NCBI GenBank assembly: GCA_035500455.1
Contig: DATJXG010000360.1
Location: 1 to 6,861 of the forward strand
DNA: 6,861 bases
Direction of reading: 5' to 3'
Origin: DATJXG01 sp035500455
GTDB lineage: Bacteria; Acidobacteriota; Terriglobia; Terriglobales; Acidobacteriaceae
Shown: positions 1-5,514 of the stretch, piece by piece
Numbering within the stretch: position 1 is the first letter of the stretch
Layout: each line of letters opens with the position of its first letter
Translations under genes and position numbers: made by a program
Notes under the pieces: model-generated
Databases searched by the model: none
The model's input: only the letters and a program-made list of their open reading frames with translations
Told to the model about the DNA's origin: nothing

Positions 1-459
1 GAAGCGGGCGATGCGGGTTGAGGCCTTTTCGGTAATGATCTTCAGGCTCTCGACTACCCCCGGCACCACTTCGTGCTCCAGGCCGGAGTAGAGGCTCTCG
101 GTGTTTTCCCGCACGATGATCAAATCCACATCCGGGTAGCGGGTGGGGATGTGGGGAAGATTGCTGATCGGGCGGAAGTTGGCGTAAAGCTCAAACTGCT
201 TGCGCAGGGCCACGTTGATACTGGAGAAGCCTCCGCCTACAGGGGTGGTCACGGGGCCTTTCAAAGCTACCCGCGTGCGCTCGATCGATTCGGTCAATTC
301 TCTCGGGATGTACTCGTGGTACTTCTCGTAGGCTTCGGCGCCTGCCTGAAAGCTTTCCCATTCGAATTTCAGGCCGGTGGCTTCGAGGATGCGCACGGCG
401 GCCCGGGTGACTTCGGGGCCGATGCCGTCGCCGGGGATGAGTGTGACTTTGTGGGCCAT
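1..459 (-). CDS. NAD-type isocitrate dehydrogenase family protein, 5' part only
   Basis: The first 153 residues of a protein that continues past the left edge. It starts MAHKVTLIPGDGIGPEVTRA, the nucleotide-site opening of the isocitrate/3-isopropylmalate dehydrogenase family. Further family landmarks are SSINVALRKQFELYANFRP (Ser80, Asn82, Arg86 and Arg96, expected substrate-binding residues) and IIVRENTESLYSGLEHE (Arg117, Tyr124). The Ser-x-Asn-x-x-x-Arg pattern and the RENTE-LYSGLEHE wording fit isocitrate rather than isopropylmalate as substrate, so I read it as the short bacterial NAD-linked enzyme of the TCA cycle that oxidises isocitrate to 2-oxoglutarate. Homoisocitrate or tartrate/isopropylmalate relatives cannot be excluded without the C-terminal half. 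The ATG at 459 fits the family N-terminus; AAAGAG a few bases upstream is a weak ribosome site. It lies 183 bp downstream of nrdR on the same strand, with a large hairpin between them, so separate transcription is likely. Confidence 0.88.
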   Translation of the reverse strand, partial: MAHKVTLIPGDGIGPEVTRAAVRILEATGLKFEWESFQAGAEAYEKYHEYIPRELTESIERTRVALKGPVTTPVGGGFSSINVALRKQFELYANFRPISNLPHIPTRYPDVDLIIVRENTESLYSGLEHEVVPGVVESLKIITEKASTRIARF

Positions 460-522
460 GTGGCTCTTTATCTTAATCGGTACGGAAGGCCGCGAGCTTC
501 AATCCAGCTTCGACATCGAACT

Positions 523-634
523 GTGCAGGGATGGGGGCTTGCCCCGCCCTTGGATTTGCTGTCTTTTCCCCCATTTGCTCGCATCGCCATTTGCTCGCTT
601 TGCTCGCGGGGCGGGGCAAGCTCCGTCCCCACAC
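523..634. repeat. Long GC-rich inverted repeat with internal TTTGCTCGC copies
   Basis: The left arm (about 523-549) and right arm (about 609-634) are near-perfect reverse complements. The core GCTTGCCCCGCCC-type stem is exact, and the outer part (GTG, GGGA, GG) pairs with a one-base bulge and a few mismatches. The roughly 60-nt loop contains three exact copies of TTTGCTCGC (574-582, 590-598, 599-607) and a partial fourth (TTTGCT at 555-560). It ends 8 bp beyond the nrdR stop codon. No T-run follows on either strand, so it is not a classical intrinsic terminator. It resembles a REP- or MITE-like dispersed palindrome; that identity is inference, since only one copy is in this window. Confidence 0.7.
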
Positions 635-642
635 GAGCATCG

Positions 643-1134
643 CTAGGTCTTGGCCACGCCTTTCGGCTTGGCTTCGGGCTCCCTGGTCTTCAGCAGATCT
701 TTCAGTTCGGTCATGAACTCCTGGACGTCCTTGAAGTCCAGATAGACCGAGGCGAAGCGGACATACGCAACCTTGTCGTGGCGGCGCAGGCGGTTCATGA
801 TCAGCTCGCCGATCTCGCTGGTCTTGCGCTCGCGCTCCGGCGACTCCACGATGAAGCTCTCCGCCTCGTTTACGATCTGCTCCAGCTTGCCGATCGGTAC
901 CGGGCGCTTCTCGCAGGCGCGGAGCAGGCCATTCAGCACCTTCTGGCGGTCGAATTTTTCGCGACGGCCGTCTTTCTTCACCACCATGTAGGGGATTTCA
1001 TCGATGCGTTCGTAGGTGGTGAAGCGCTTTTCACACTTCAGGCATTCGCGGCGGCGGCGGATAGAGTCCGCCTCTTTGCTCTCGCGCGAATCCACAACTT
1101 TATCGTTGGCGTGGCCGCAAAACGGGCATTTCAT
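643..1134 (-). CDS. nrdR: Transcriptional repressor NrdR
   Basis: A 163-residue protein of normal length for NrdR, the zinc- and nucleotide-binding repressor that shuts down ribonucleotide reductase operons when dATP is high. The N-terminal zinc ribbon is complete, with Cys3-x-x-Cys6 (MKCPFCGH) and Cys31-x-x-Cys34 (RRECLKCEKRFTTYE). The DSRES and RRRREC segments are family hallmarks. An ATP-cone domain follows at about residues 49-139, including VVKKDGRREKFDRQKV near its start and RHDKVAYVRFASVYLDF near its end. The C-terminal 20 or so residues are basic and variable. The ATG at 1134 is fixed by the zinc ribbon, which begins at residue 3. No Shine-Dalgarno sequence is seen, but a strong extended -10 lies 20 nt upstream. 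No ribonucleotide reductase gene and no obvious NrdR-box pair are present here, so its targets lie elsewhere. Confidence 0.97.
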   Translation of the reverse strand: MKCPFCGHANDKVVDSRESKEADSIRRRRECLKCEKRFTTYERIDEIPYMVVKKDGRREKFDRQKVLNGLLRACEKRPVPIGKLEQIVNEAESFIVESPERERKTSEIGELIMNRLRRHDKVAYVRFASVYLDFKDVQEFMTELKDLLKTREPEAKPKGVAKT

Positions 1135-1154
1135 GGCGAGGAATGCGAAGTTGC

Positions 1155-1183
1155 ATTGTAGCAGGCAGAAACGCCGTTCTCAG
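1155..1183 (-). promoter_or_regulatory. Predicted sigma70-type promoter of nrdR
   Basis: On the minus strand, CTGAGA (1183-1178, four of six matches to TTGACA) is followed by exactly 17 nt and then TGC-TACAAT (1163-1155), an extended -10 with five of six matches to TATAAT. Transcription would begin near 1148, leaving about 13 nt before the nrdR ATG. The -35 box falls inside one 9-nt unit of the neighbouring intergenic repeat. Confidence 0.65.
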
Positions 1184-1280
1184 CGCCCTCGGCGGCAGTT
1201 CTCTGCGGCCTTGGCGATTTAGGATTTTTCCGTCCAGAAAGGCAAAGGCAAACCCTTAAATCGCCGAGGGCGCGGAGGAA
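1177..1280. repeat. Intergenic repeat built of 9-nt CGCNGAGNN units (copy A)
   Basis: On the minus strand four 9-nt units run CGCCAAGGC (1216-1208), CGCAGAGAA (1207-1199), a 4-nt spacer, CGCCGAGGG (1194-1186) and CGCTGAGAA (1185-1177). Two more units point the other way, CGCCGAGGG and CGCGGAGGA (1262-1279). The segments 1199-1221 and 1257-1280 therefore form an imperfect inverted repeat of about 23 bp with a 35-nt loop, sharing an exact GGCGATTTA at the loop end. The right arm abuts the stop codon of the flippase-like gene, so it lies in that gene's 3' untranslated region. It may help end or stabilise the transcript, but no T-tract follows. Confidence 0.75.
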
Positions 1281-2558
1281 CTAATCTGCGGAGGGAGGGA
1301 CTGTTTCCGCTTCTTTCTCGCTGGCGCTTTCGGCGGAGAGCTTGCGTAGCGAGAGATGGCCGCTGTGAGCGTAGGCCAGCCCGACCGGGATGCACGACAT
1401 GAACGTCACCAGCCACAGCAGAATTCCGCAACTCACGGCCAGTTCGGGCGGGATGCCGTAAATCACCTGCAGGGCGCCGATCACCGCCATCTGGCTTCCG
1501 CCGCCGACCGCCGGCAGCTGCACCAGAGATCCGATCATGCTGAAGCCCATCAGCAGCAGCACGTGAGAAACGTCCATATTGCTGAGGTGAGGCCGGTCGC
1601 CGACTTTCTTGATCCGCCGGTTGTGAAGGAAAAGCCACATATCGCCGTGCAACTCGCGAATGTGGTAGCCCTTTGCACTGAGGGCGCCGTTCAACTGCTC
1701 CACCATGTCCGAGGTCAGCGGTTGCCCTGCTTCCTCCGGAAGGCCCGCCAGTTGGGCGGTCTGTACGTCCACTGCCGGGGGGCCTTCGCCCTGCCCGGCT
1801 TCGACCGCGGGCTCCGGGGGGTACGAGTGGGCCACCTGCCGGTACGCCAGGGCGATCAGGAACCACATGAGCAGCGAGATGGCCACCAATTTGAGGAATG
1901 ACTTGCCGCTCGAAATCGTGTTCAGCCCTTCTCCAAAGGCGCGCACCTTCTGATCGACGTGATGAGCCAAGCCGGCGGAAAATTTCGAGGTCACGCCATG
2001 GAGAAACTCCGCCACCCTGTGGCCGCGACGGCGGATGAGCACCGCCGCCAATGCCATAAAGCCCACCAGCCCACAAAGCGCCACCGCGGCCAGCCGGAAC
2101 TTGGCGAGATAAGGATTGCCCTGAATGGCAGAGGAAGAAAATACGTCTACCGCCATGAGGACGGTGAAGGCGCCGATGTCGAAAATCCGCTCTACCGTCC
2201 ACGCCCCGATCTGCGACGAAACCGAGACCTGCTCGCCCTTGGCGATGAGGTAGGGGCGGATGAACTCGCCGGGACGTCCCAGCAGGGCCAGTCCGGTAAA
2301 GCCGATAAAAGTCGGGCCGACCAATCGAGCTGTCGTCGTCTTACGAACAGGCTCGAGAAACACCTTCCAACGCAGGGCGCGCAAAATGTAGGTGAGGTAG
2401 ATGAGAGCGATGGCGGTGACAATCTGAAGAGGATGGACCTGGCTGGCGTGGCGGAACTTGGCCCAATCGAACGAACGCCAATGCTGTACCTGGAAATAAA
2501 CCAGAGCGCCGAGAATTGCTACCAGAACAGCGGTAGTAAGAATGCGTTTATTTGTCAT
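1281..2558 (-). CDS. Flippase-like integral membrane protein (UPF0104 / MprF-AglD transmembrane family)
   Basis: A 425-residue polytopic inner-membrane protein. Hydrophobic segments lie near residues 6-23, 43-60, 80-94, 128-143, 155-175, 221-240, 331-348 and 370-396. Three family signatures are present: YILRALRWKVFLEP (57-70), GFTGLALLGRPGEFIRPYLI (86-105) and TVERIFD (121-127), plus the late LPAVGGGSQMA (348-358). This family is the transmembrane half of lysyl-phosphatidylglycerol synthase and its stand-alone relatives, thought to move lipids or lipid-linked sugars across the membrane. There is no aminoacyl-transferase domain here, so lysyl-PG synthesis is not implied. An unusual hydrophilic stretch of nearly 90 residues (about 242-330), starting with a Pro/Glu-rich part, interrupts the helices. 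The ATG at 2558 directly precedes the first helix; no good ribosome site is seen. The C-terminal tail is soluble and acidic. Confidence 0.85.
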   Translation of the reverse strand: MTNKRILTTAVLVAILGALVYFQVQHWRSFDWAKFRHASQVHPLQIVTAIALIYLTYILRALRWKVFLEPVRKTTTARLVGPTFIGFTGLALLGRPGEFIRPYLIAKGEQVSVSSQIGAWTVERIFDIGAFTVLMAVDVFSSSAIQGNPYLAKFRLAAVALCGLVGFMALAAVLIRRRGHRVAEFLHGVTSKFSAGLAHHVDQKVRAFGEGLNTISSGKSFLKLVAISLLMWFLIALAYRQVAHSYPPEPAVEAGQGEGPPAVDVQTAQLAGLPEEAGQPLTSDMVEQLNGALSAKGYHIRELHGDMWLFLHNRRIKKVGDRPHLSNMDVSHVLLLMGFSMIGSLVQLPAVGGGSQMAVIGALQVIYGIPPELAVSCGILLWLVTFMSCIPVGLAYAHSGHLSLRKLSAESASEKEAETVPPSAD

Positions 2559-2566
2559 GTACCCGA

Positions 2567-2595
2567 GGCGCCCGGCGGCAATGGCTCCGGGCGTC
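2567..2595 (-). promoter_or_regulatory. Possible stem-loop in the leader of the flippase-like gene
   Basis: The bases 2567-2575 and 2587-2595 are reverse complements over nine pairs (one G-U), around the core CGCCCGG/CCGGGCG, with an 11-nt loop. The hairpin ends 8 nt upstream of the ATG at 2558, where a ribosome would bind, and no Shine-Dalgarno sequence is visible there. The rest of the 234-bp gap to the transglycosylase gene holds repeat copy B and an isolated TTGACA (2616-2611, minus) without a matching -10 at proper spacing. Confidence 0.3.
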
Positions 2596-2745
2596 GCCCC
2601 ACCGAGCCAATGTCAAGGTATATGACCGGCAGGCGAGGGTCAACGCGCGAACGGAGGTGGCAAGGTCGGAATCTGTGACTCTCGGACGACATTCCCTCTC
2701 CTTCCCATGCAGCTGCGATTGTTCTGGCGGCGGGAAATCTTACAA

Positions 2746-2797
2746 CGCCGAGTTCGCGGAGGATACGCGCCGAGGGCGCGGAGGGCGGCGATCTAAG
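2746..2797. repeat. Intergenic repeat built of 9-nt CGCNGAGNN units (copy B)
   Basis: On the plus strand the units are CGCCGAGTT (2746-2754), CGCGGAGGA (2755-2763), a 4-nt spacer TACG, CGCCGAGGG (2768-2776) and CGCGGAGGG (2777-2785), followed by CGGCGATCTAA. This is the same unit-unit-4 nt-unit-unit layout as the minus-strand half of copy A, and the trailing GGCGATCTA matches the GGCGATTTA end of copy A. The stop codon of the transglycosylase gene (2793-2795) lies in this trailing part, so the repeat forms the end of that gene and its 3' flank. Confidence 0.7.
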
Positions 2798-3620
2798 GGC
2801 TGGGTGTCCGGTTCTCGGCTACTCCGGTCGATGCTGCGGGCTTGGCAGGTTTTTTGGCGGAGGTTCTGGGGCTGGAAGCAGGCGCGGCCTTAGTAGCGGC
2901 CCGCCTGGCGGCGATCTCGGCTTTCTCCTCGGCGATTTTCTTGCGGTTGTAGTCGAGGATGATGCGGCGAACATAGGCGCGGGTCTCGCGGTAGGGCGGG
3001 ACGCCGTGATATTGCTGCACCCGTTGCGGCCCGGCGTTGTAAGCGGCCAGCGCCTTGATCAAGTCAAAATTGTATTGCTCCAGCAGTTCGCGCAGGTAGC
3101 GCGTTCCGCCGTCCACGTTGGCCTGTGGATCGAAGCTGTTATTTACACCGAGGCGAGACGCGGTCTGCGGCATCAGCTGCATCAGTCCGCGGGCGCCCTT
3201 GGGAGAAATCGCGTGCGGGTTGAAGTTGCTCTCGGCGTGGATCACGCTGTTGATGAGGTCGGGATCGATGCTGTGCGCGGTGCTGGCGGAATTGACTACA
3301 TCGCTGAGATTTACCTTCGGCGGAGCAGCCATCAGAGGCTGAACCGGCAAGTGCGGCATGGTTGCCGGAGCCATGACCGGCGTAGCCGCAACAGGGACGA
3401 TGGCCGGAGCCGGCGTCAGGTCGGTCTCGAAGTGGTCGATATCGCTGGTGGGAATGTCGGTATAGCCGCTGCCAGTGAGATAGAGCCGGGTAATGGAGCC
3501 TACCTGCTGCCGGCTCTCGCAGCGCACAGTAAATCCATTGCGCAGGACGGCAACCTCCGCGGCCAAAGCCGGAAGCGCCATCAACAGAACCGGAACCAGA
3601 AGTTTAGCCAGCCTTCGCAT
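2793..3620 (-). CDS. Secreted lytic transglycosylase (SLT / GH23 family)
   Basis: A 275-residue protein that cuts the MurNAc-GlcNAc bond of peptidoglycan in the periplasm. The chosen ATG at 3620 opens with a clear signal peptide, MRRLAKLLVPVLLMALPALA, likely cut before AEVAV. A longer reading from a TTG at 3719 would add 33 residues and bury this signal, so I reject it. Residues 21-67 form a small polar region (VLRNGFTV...YTDIPTSDIDHFE), then a Pro/Ala-rich linker (68-100). The SLT domain spans about 105-225: catalytic Glu130 in HAESNFNP, GLMQLMPQTA (145-154), AYNAG (193-197) and the closing YRETRAYVRRI. The last 50 residues are a basic Ala/Lys/Pro tail. AAAAGAAG just upstream is a modest ribosome site. 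The gene follows the HAD gene on the same strand by 120 bp, with a tandem repeat in between. Confidence 0.93.
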   Translation of the reverse strand: MRRLAKLLVPVLLMALPALAAEVAVLRNGFTVRCESRQQVGSITRLYLTGSGYTDIPTSDIDHFETDLTPAPAIVPVAATPVMAPATMPHLPVQPLMAAPPKVNLSDVVNSASTAHSIDPDLINSVIHAESNFNPHAISPKGARGLMQLMPQTASRLGVNNSFDPQANVDGGTRYLRELLEQYNFDLIKALAAYNAGPQRVQQYHGVPPYRETRAYVRRIILDYNRKKIAEEKAEIAARRAATKAAPASSPRTSAKKPAKPAASTGVAENRTPSP

Positions 3621-3634
3621 GCTTCTTTTCGGGA

Positions 3635-3677
3635 CGAACATCTCGGAAACGAACATCTTCGAACGAGCATTTCCGAA
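3635..3677. repeat. Three tandem 14-15 bp repeats upstream of the transglycosylase gene
   Basis: On the plus strand the units read CGAACATCTCGGAAA (3635-3649), CGAACATCTTCGAA (3650-3663) and CGAGCATTTCCGAA (3664-3677), and a fourth begins CGAAC and then diverges. They end 14 bp before the ATG at 3620, on the 5' side of that gene. Direct repeats of this size at this place could be binding sites for a regulator; they could equally be remnants of local slippage. No coding role is likely because the signal peptide starts downstream of them. Confidence 0.6.
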
Positions 3678-3740
3678 CGAACTATCCGCCCATCCCAGTC
3701 GAATCGTTGCCCCGGGCAAGTCCGGGCTGTTACCGCGGAG

Positions 3741-4613
3741 TCACCATCCTAAAGCCGTTTCGATCGCTGCCGCTACCCCACTTTGGTCATTCGGCAAGGT
3801 GACTGTCCAGCCATTACGGCGGAGTTCAGCCGAGGCATTCCCCATGATATAGGGCTTTCCGGCGAAGGCAAGCATTTCGATGTCGTTATAGTTATCGCCG
3901 ATGGCCATGACCTGTTCCCGTGGAATGCCGCGCGAAGCGGCCCATCGCTCGACTGCGCGGCCTTTGGAACACTTGCCGTCAAGGACATCCACAATGGAGA
4001 GATCGCGGCCGGGATACTCGGTGCGGAGAACCGTAATCTGGTCGCGCAGCCCGCAGGCCTCCAGGGCTTGAAGGGCCTTCTGCATGTGCCCCAGGGAGCC
4101 GCAGAACATGGCCTGCACCGGATCGCGGGTGATCGCGCTTTCGATGGGAACCACGAGGTCGATGAACTGCATGTTCTTTTCCAGCCAGCGCCGGATGCTC
4201 CCAGCCAGTTCGTCCATGCGCTCCAGAACGATGGCGCCTTTTTCTTCGGTATCGAAGGTGAGGACGGTGCAGCCGCGGAATTCGCGCATGGCACCGCAGA
4301 GAGTGCGGCAGGTATCGGCCGGCATCATTTCGCGGTGAAAGGTCTCGCCTGCCAGCGAGCGGGTGATCGCCCCGTTGGAGCTGATGAGCCAAAAGTCGAA
4401 ACCCAGCTGCTGCGCAATCGGCAGGGCGAAGGTATGGCGGCGTCCGGTGACCAGAATGACCTCAACCCCCTGCTGGTGGGCACGTCGCAGGGCTTCAAGA
4501 TCGCGGGGGGAGATTTCGAATTGGGGATTGAGCAGGGTGCCGTCGATATCGACGGCCAGCAGGCGAATGGGAGCGGATGCCACCGCTGATTCTAGCACCG
4601 GAGGGGGCTGCAT
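3741..4613 (-). CDS. Cof-type HAD-superfamily phosphatase (subclass IIB)
   Basis: A 290-residue soluble hydrolase of the Cof/YbiV type, which removes phosphate from small sugar phosphates or cofactors such as FMN or PLP; the substrate cannot be read from sequence. All four HAD motifs are intact: motif I VDIDGTLLN with nucleophile Asp22 and acid/base Asp24; motif II Thr56 in VILVTGR; motif III Lys217 in DGKCSKGRAV; motif IV GDNYNDIEML with Mg2+ ligands Asp240 and Asp244. The IIB cap lies between motifs II and III (about 85-205). The ATG at 4613 gives a 16-residue leader before IRLLAVDIDGT. A GTG at 4583 gives 280 residues, closer to the usual Cof N-terminus, and sits 5 nt after a TGCTAGAAT promoter motif. 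It is a serious rival and may be the true start. The gene diverges from the TPR gene with a 48-bp gap. Confidence 0.93.
   Translation of the reverse strand: MQPPPVLESAVASAPIRLLAVDIDGTLLNPQFEISPRDLEALRRAHQQGVEVILVTGRRHTFALPIAQQLGFDFWLISSNGAITRSLAGETFHREMMPADTCRTLCGAMREFRGCTVLTFDTEEKGAIVLERMDELAGSIRRWLEKNMQFIDLVVPIESAITRDPVQAMFCGSLGHMQKALQALEACGLRDQITVLRTEYPGRDLSIVDVLDGKCSKGRAVERWAASRGIPREQVMAIGDNYNDIEMLAFAGKPYIMGNASAELRRNGWTVTLPNDQSGVAAAIETALGW
4589..4597 (-). promoter_or_regulatory. Extended -10 motif inside the 5' end of the HAD gene
   Basis: The minus strand reads TGCTAGAAT, a TGN extended -10 with TAGAAT (five of six matches to TATAAT). No good -35 is seen 16-18 nt upstream. Five bases later comes GTG at 4583, in frame with the HAD protein. 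If this promoter is used, the transcript would start at or next to that GTG, giving a leaderless message for a 280-residue enzyme, and the ATG at 4613 would lie outside the mRNA. Confidence 0.5.
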
Positions 4614-4644
4614 CGATTTCGCTTTGCTTCGATTTCGCTATGCT
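4613..4644. repeat. 16-bp tandem direct repeat in the divergent HAD/TPR promoter region
   Basis: TCGATTTCGCTTTGCT (4613-4628) is followed directly by TCGATTTCGCTATGCT (4629-4644), with a single mismatch. The second copy runs into the extended -10 of the TPR gene, and the first begins at the ATG of the longer HAD reading. Its place in a 48-bp divergent control region makes an operator role possible. Simple duplication is the plainer reading. Confidence 0.75.
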
Positions 4645-4649
4645 ATAGT
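4641..4649 (+). promoter_or_regulatory. Extended -10 of the TPR gene
   Basis: TGC-TATAGT is an extended -10 with five of six matches to TATAAT. The -35 position holds no good TTGACA match, as is common for extended -10 promoters. The -10 ends 12 nt before the ATG at 4662, so the mRNA would have only about five bases of leader. GCGCGGATATT between them shows no real Shine-Dalgarno sequence. Confidence 0.6.
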
Positions 4650-4661
4650 CGCGCGGATATT

Positions 4662-5402
4662 ATGGGTTTTCTCTTGTTCCATTTATTTTCCTGGTGGGGC
4701 CTGATTCTGCAGGCGGTGGCGATCGTCCACTTCATCCGCCGCCGGCCGGATGTGTTCTGGCTGTTTGTCATCCTTATCGGCGGCTGGCTGGGGGCACTGG
4801 TTTACGTGGTCGTAGAAGTGGTTCCGGACGCGGGATTGCTGCGGCAGTCGTTCAAGGTCTTTCCCCGGCGCAAGCGGATTCGCGAGCTGGAAAATGCGGT
4901 GGTGGACAACCCTTCCGCCGGCAACTACGAGGAGCTGGGCGATCTGTACCTGGAGGAAGGGAAGTACGCCCGTGCGCGGCAATGCTTCGACAAGTCGATC
5001 AGTTCGCGCCGCGATTCGCCCGATCCGTTCTATCGCCGGGCGATCGCCGCCATTCATATGGGCGATTACACCGCCGCCTTGCCGGACCTGGAGCGGGTTA
5101 TCTCGGAAGATCCGGAATACGATTTCCACCGGGCGCCCGGCTTGCTCGCCCACGTGTACGCCAACACCGGACAAACGGCGAAGGCTGAGGCGCTTTTCCA
5201 GAGCGCAACCCGGATCTCTACGCTCTCGGAGACCTATTACAACTACGCCACTTTTCTCGCCTCCCAGCAGCGCAACGCCGAAGCTCGCGAGTGGGCGCAG
5301 CGCATCCTGGCTAAACGCCCCACCATGCCCGGCTACCTGCGCCGACGCGAACGTCCCTGGTTCCGCAGGGCCAGCGGCTTGCTCGGCCGCCTTGGTAACT
5401 GA
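4662..5402 (+). CDS. Membrane-anchored tetratricopeptide repeat (TPR) protein
   Basis: A 246-residue protein with two hydrophobic helices at the N-terminus (about 9-25 and 32-53) and a soluble TPR domain. The second helix, FWLFVILIGGWLGALVYVVV, resembles the short PLDc_N segment found at the front of cardiolipin synthases; no phospholipase domain or HKD motif follows. After a basic linker (RRKRIRELENAV) come about four TPR units: 88-121 (NYEELGDLYLEEGKYARARQ), 122-155 (FYRRAIAAIHMGDYTAALPD), 158-190 (LLAHVYANTGQTAKAEALFQ) and 191-224 (YYNYATFLASQQRNAEAREW). TPRs are protein-binding scaffolds, so a role in assembling envelope or membrane complexes is likely, but the partner is unknown. The basic Arg-rich C-terminus (RRRERPWFRR) is notable. 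It diverges from the HAD gene and is followed 120 bp later by threonine synthase on the same strand. Confidence 0.88.
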   Translation: MGFLLFHLFSWWGLILQAVAIVHFIRRRPDVFWLFVILIGGWLGALVYVVVEVVPDAGLLRQSFKVFPRRKRIRELENAVVDNPSAGNYEELGDLYLEEGKYARARQCFDKSISSRRDSPDPFYRRAIAAIHMGDYTAALPDLERVISEDPEYDFHRAPGLLAHVYANTGQTAKAEALFQSATRISTLSETYYNYATFLASQQRNAEAREWAQRILAKRPTMPGYLRRRERPWFRRASGLLGRLGN

Positions 5403-5451
5403 CGGTTTGTGCTCCTGGTGAGTGTGAGCTTGGGGAGGCTGCGGAATTAAC

Positions 5452-5478
5452 CGCAAAAGCCGCAAAGAACATCAAGAA
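5452..5478 (+). repeat. Degenerate 9-nt-unit repeat (copy C)
   Basis: Three consecutive 9-nt units, CGCAAAAGC (5452-5460), CGCAAAGAA (5461-5469) and CATCAAGAA (5470-5478), look like a decayed, A-rich version of the CGCNGAGNN repeat seen in the other gaps. The preceding TGCGGAATTAACCGCA can form a 5-bp stem with a 6-nt loop. It lies between the TPR gene and threonine synthase. Confidence 0.4.
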
Positions 5479-5505
5479 CGGCTCGATCGGCGCTCTCGCG
5501 CTGAA

Positions 5506-5514
5506 TGCTACACT
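5506..5514 (+). promoter_or_regulatory. Extended -10 of threonine synthase
   Basis: TGC-TACACT is an extended -10 (four of six matches to TATAAT plus the TGN element); no clear -35 is seen. It ends 8 nt before the ATG at 5523, so transcription would start at or within about two bases of that codon and the message would be leaderless. It overlaps the alternative ATG at 5505, which argues against that start. Confidence 0.55.

Noticed and set aside
73..1161. A 362-codon plus-strand open frame across the dehydrogenase and nrdR genes
   Set aside because: It lies antisense to two clearly recognised proteins and runs through the hairpin between them. Its translation has no recognisable motif and its length is explained by GC-rich third positions of the genes beneath.
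1177..1280. CRISPR-like array of short GC repeats (here and in the other gaps)
   Set aside because: Units are 9 nt with no unique spacers of constant length, and no cas gene is present.
1219..2202. A 327-codon minus-strand open frame overlapping the flippase-like gene
   Set aside because: It is an out-of-frame reading of the same strand, rich in Arg, Gly and Pro with no membrane segments; the 425-residue frame carries the family signatures.
1959..2678. Plus-strand open frames antisense to the flippase-like gene (also 1356-1901)
   Set aside because: Compositional shadows with no motif or start signal.
3620..3719. A 33-residue upstream extension of the transglycosylase
   Set aside because: It needs a TTG start, covers the tandem repeat and would put the signal peptide in the middle of the protein.
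3711..3726. CCCGG/CCGGG hairpin after the HAD gene as a terminator
   Set aside because: Only five pairs and no T-run follows on the minus strand.
3006..4589. Plus-strand open frames at 3006-3752 and 3783-4589
   Set aside because: Antisense to the transglycosylase and HAD genes, whose catalytic motifs are intact on the minus strand.
4683..5465. A 260-codon minus-strand open frame under the TPR gene
   Set aside because: The plus strand encodes clear helices and TPR units; the antisense product is His/Pro/Arg-rich without pattern.
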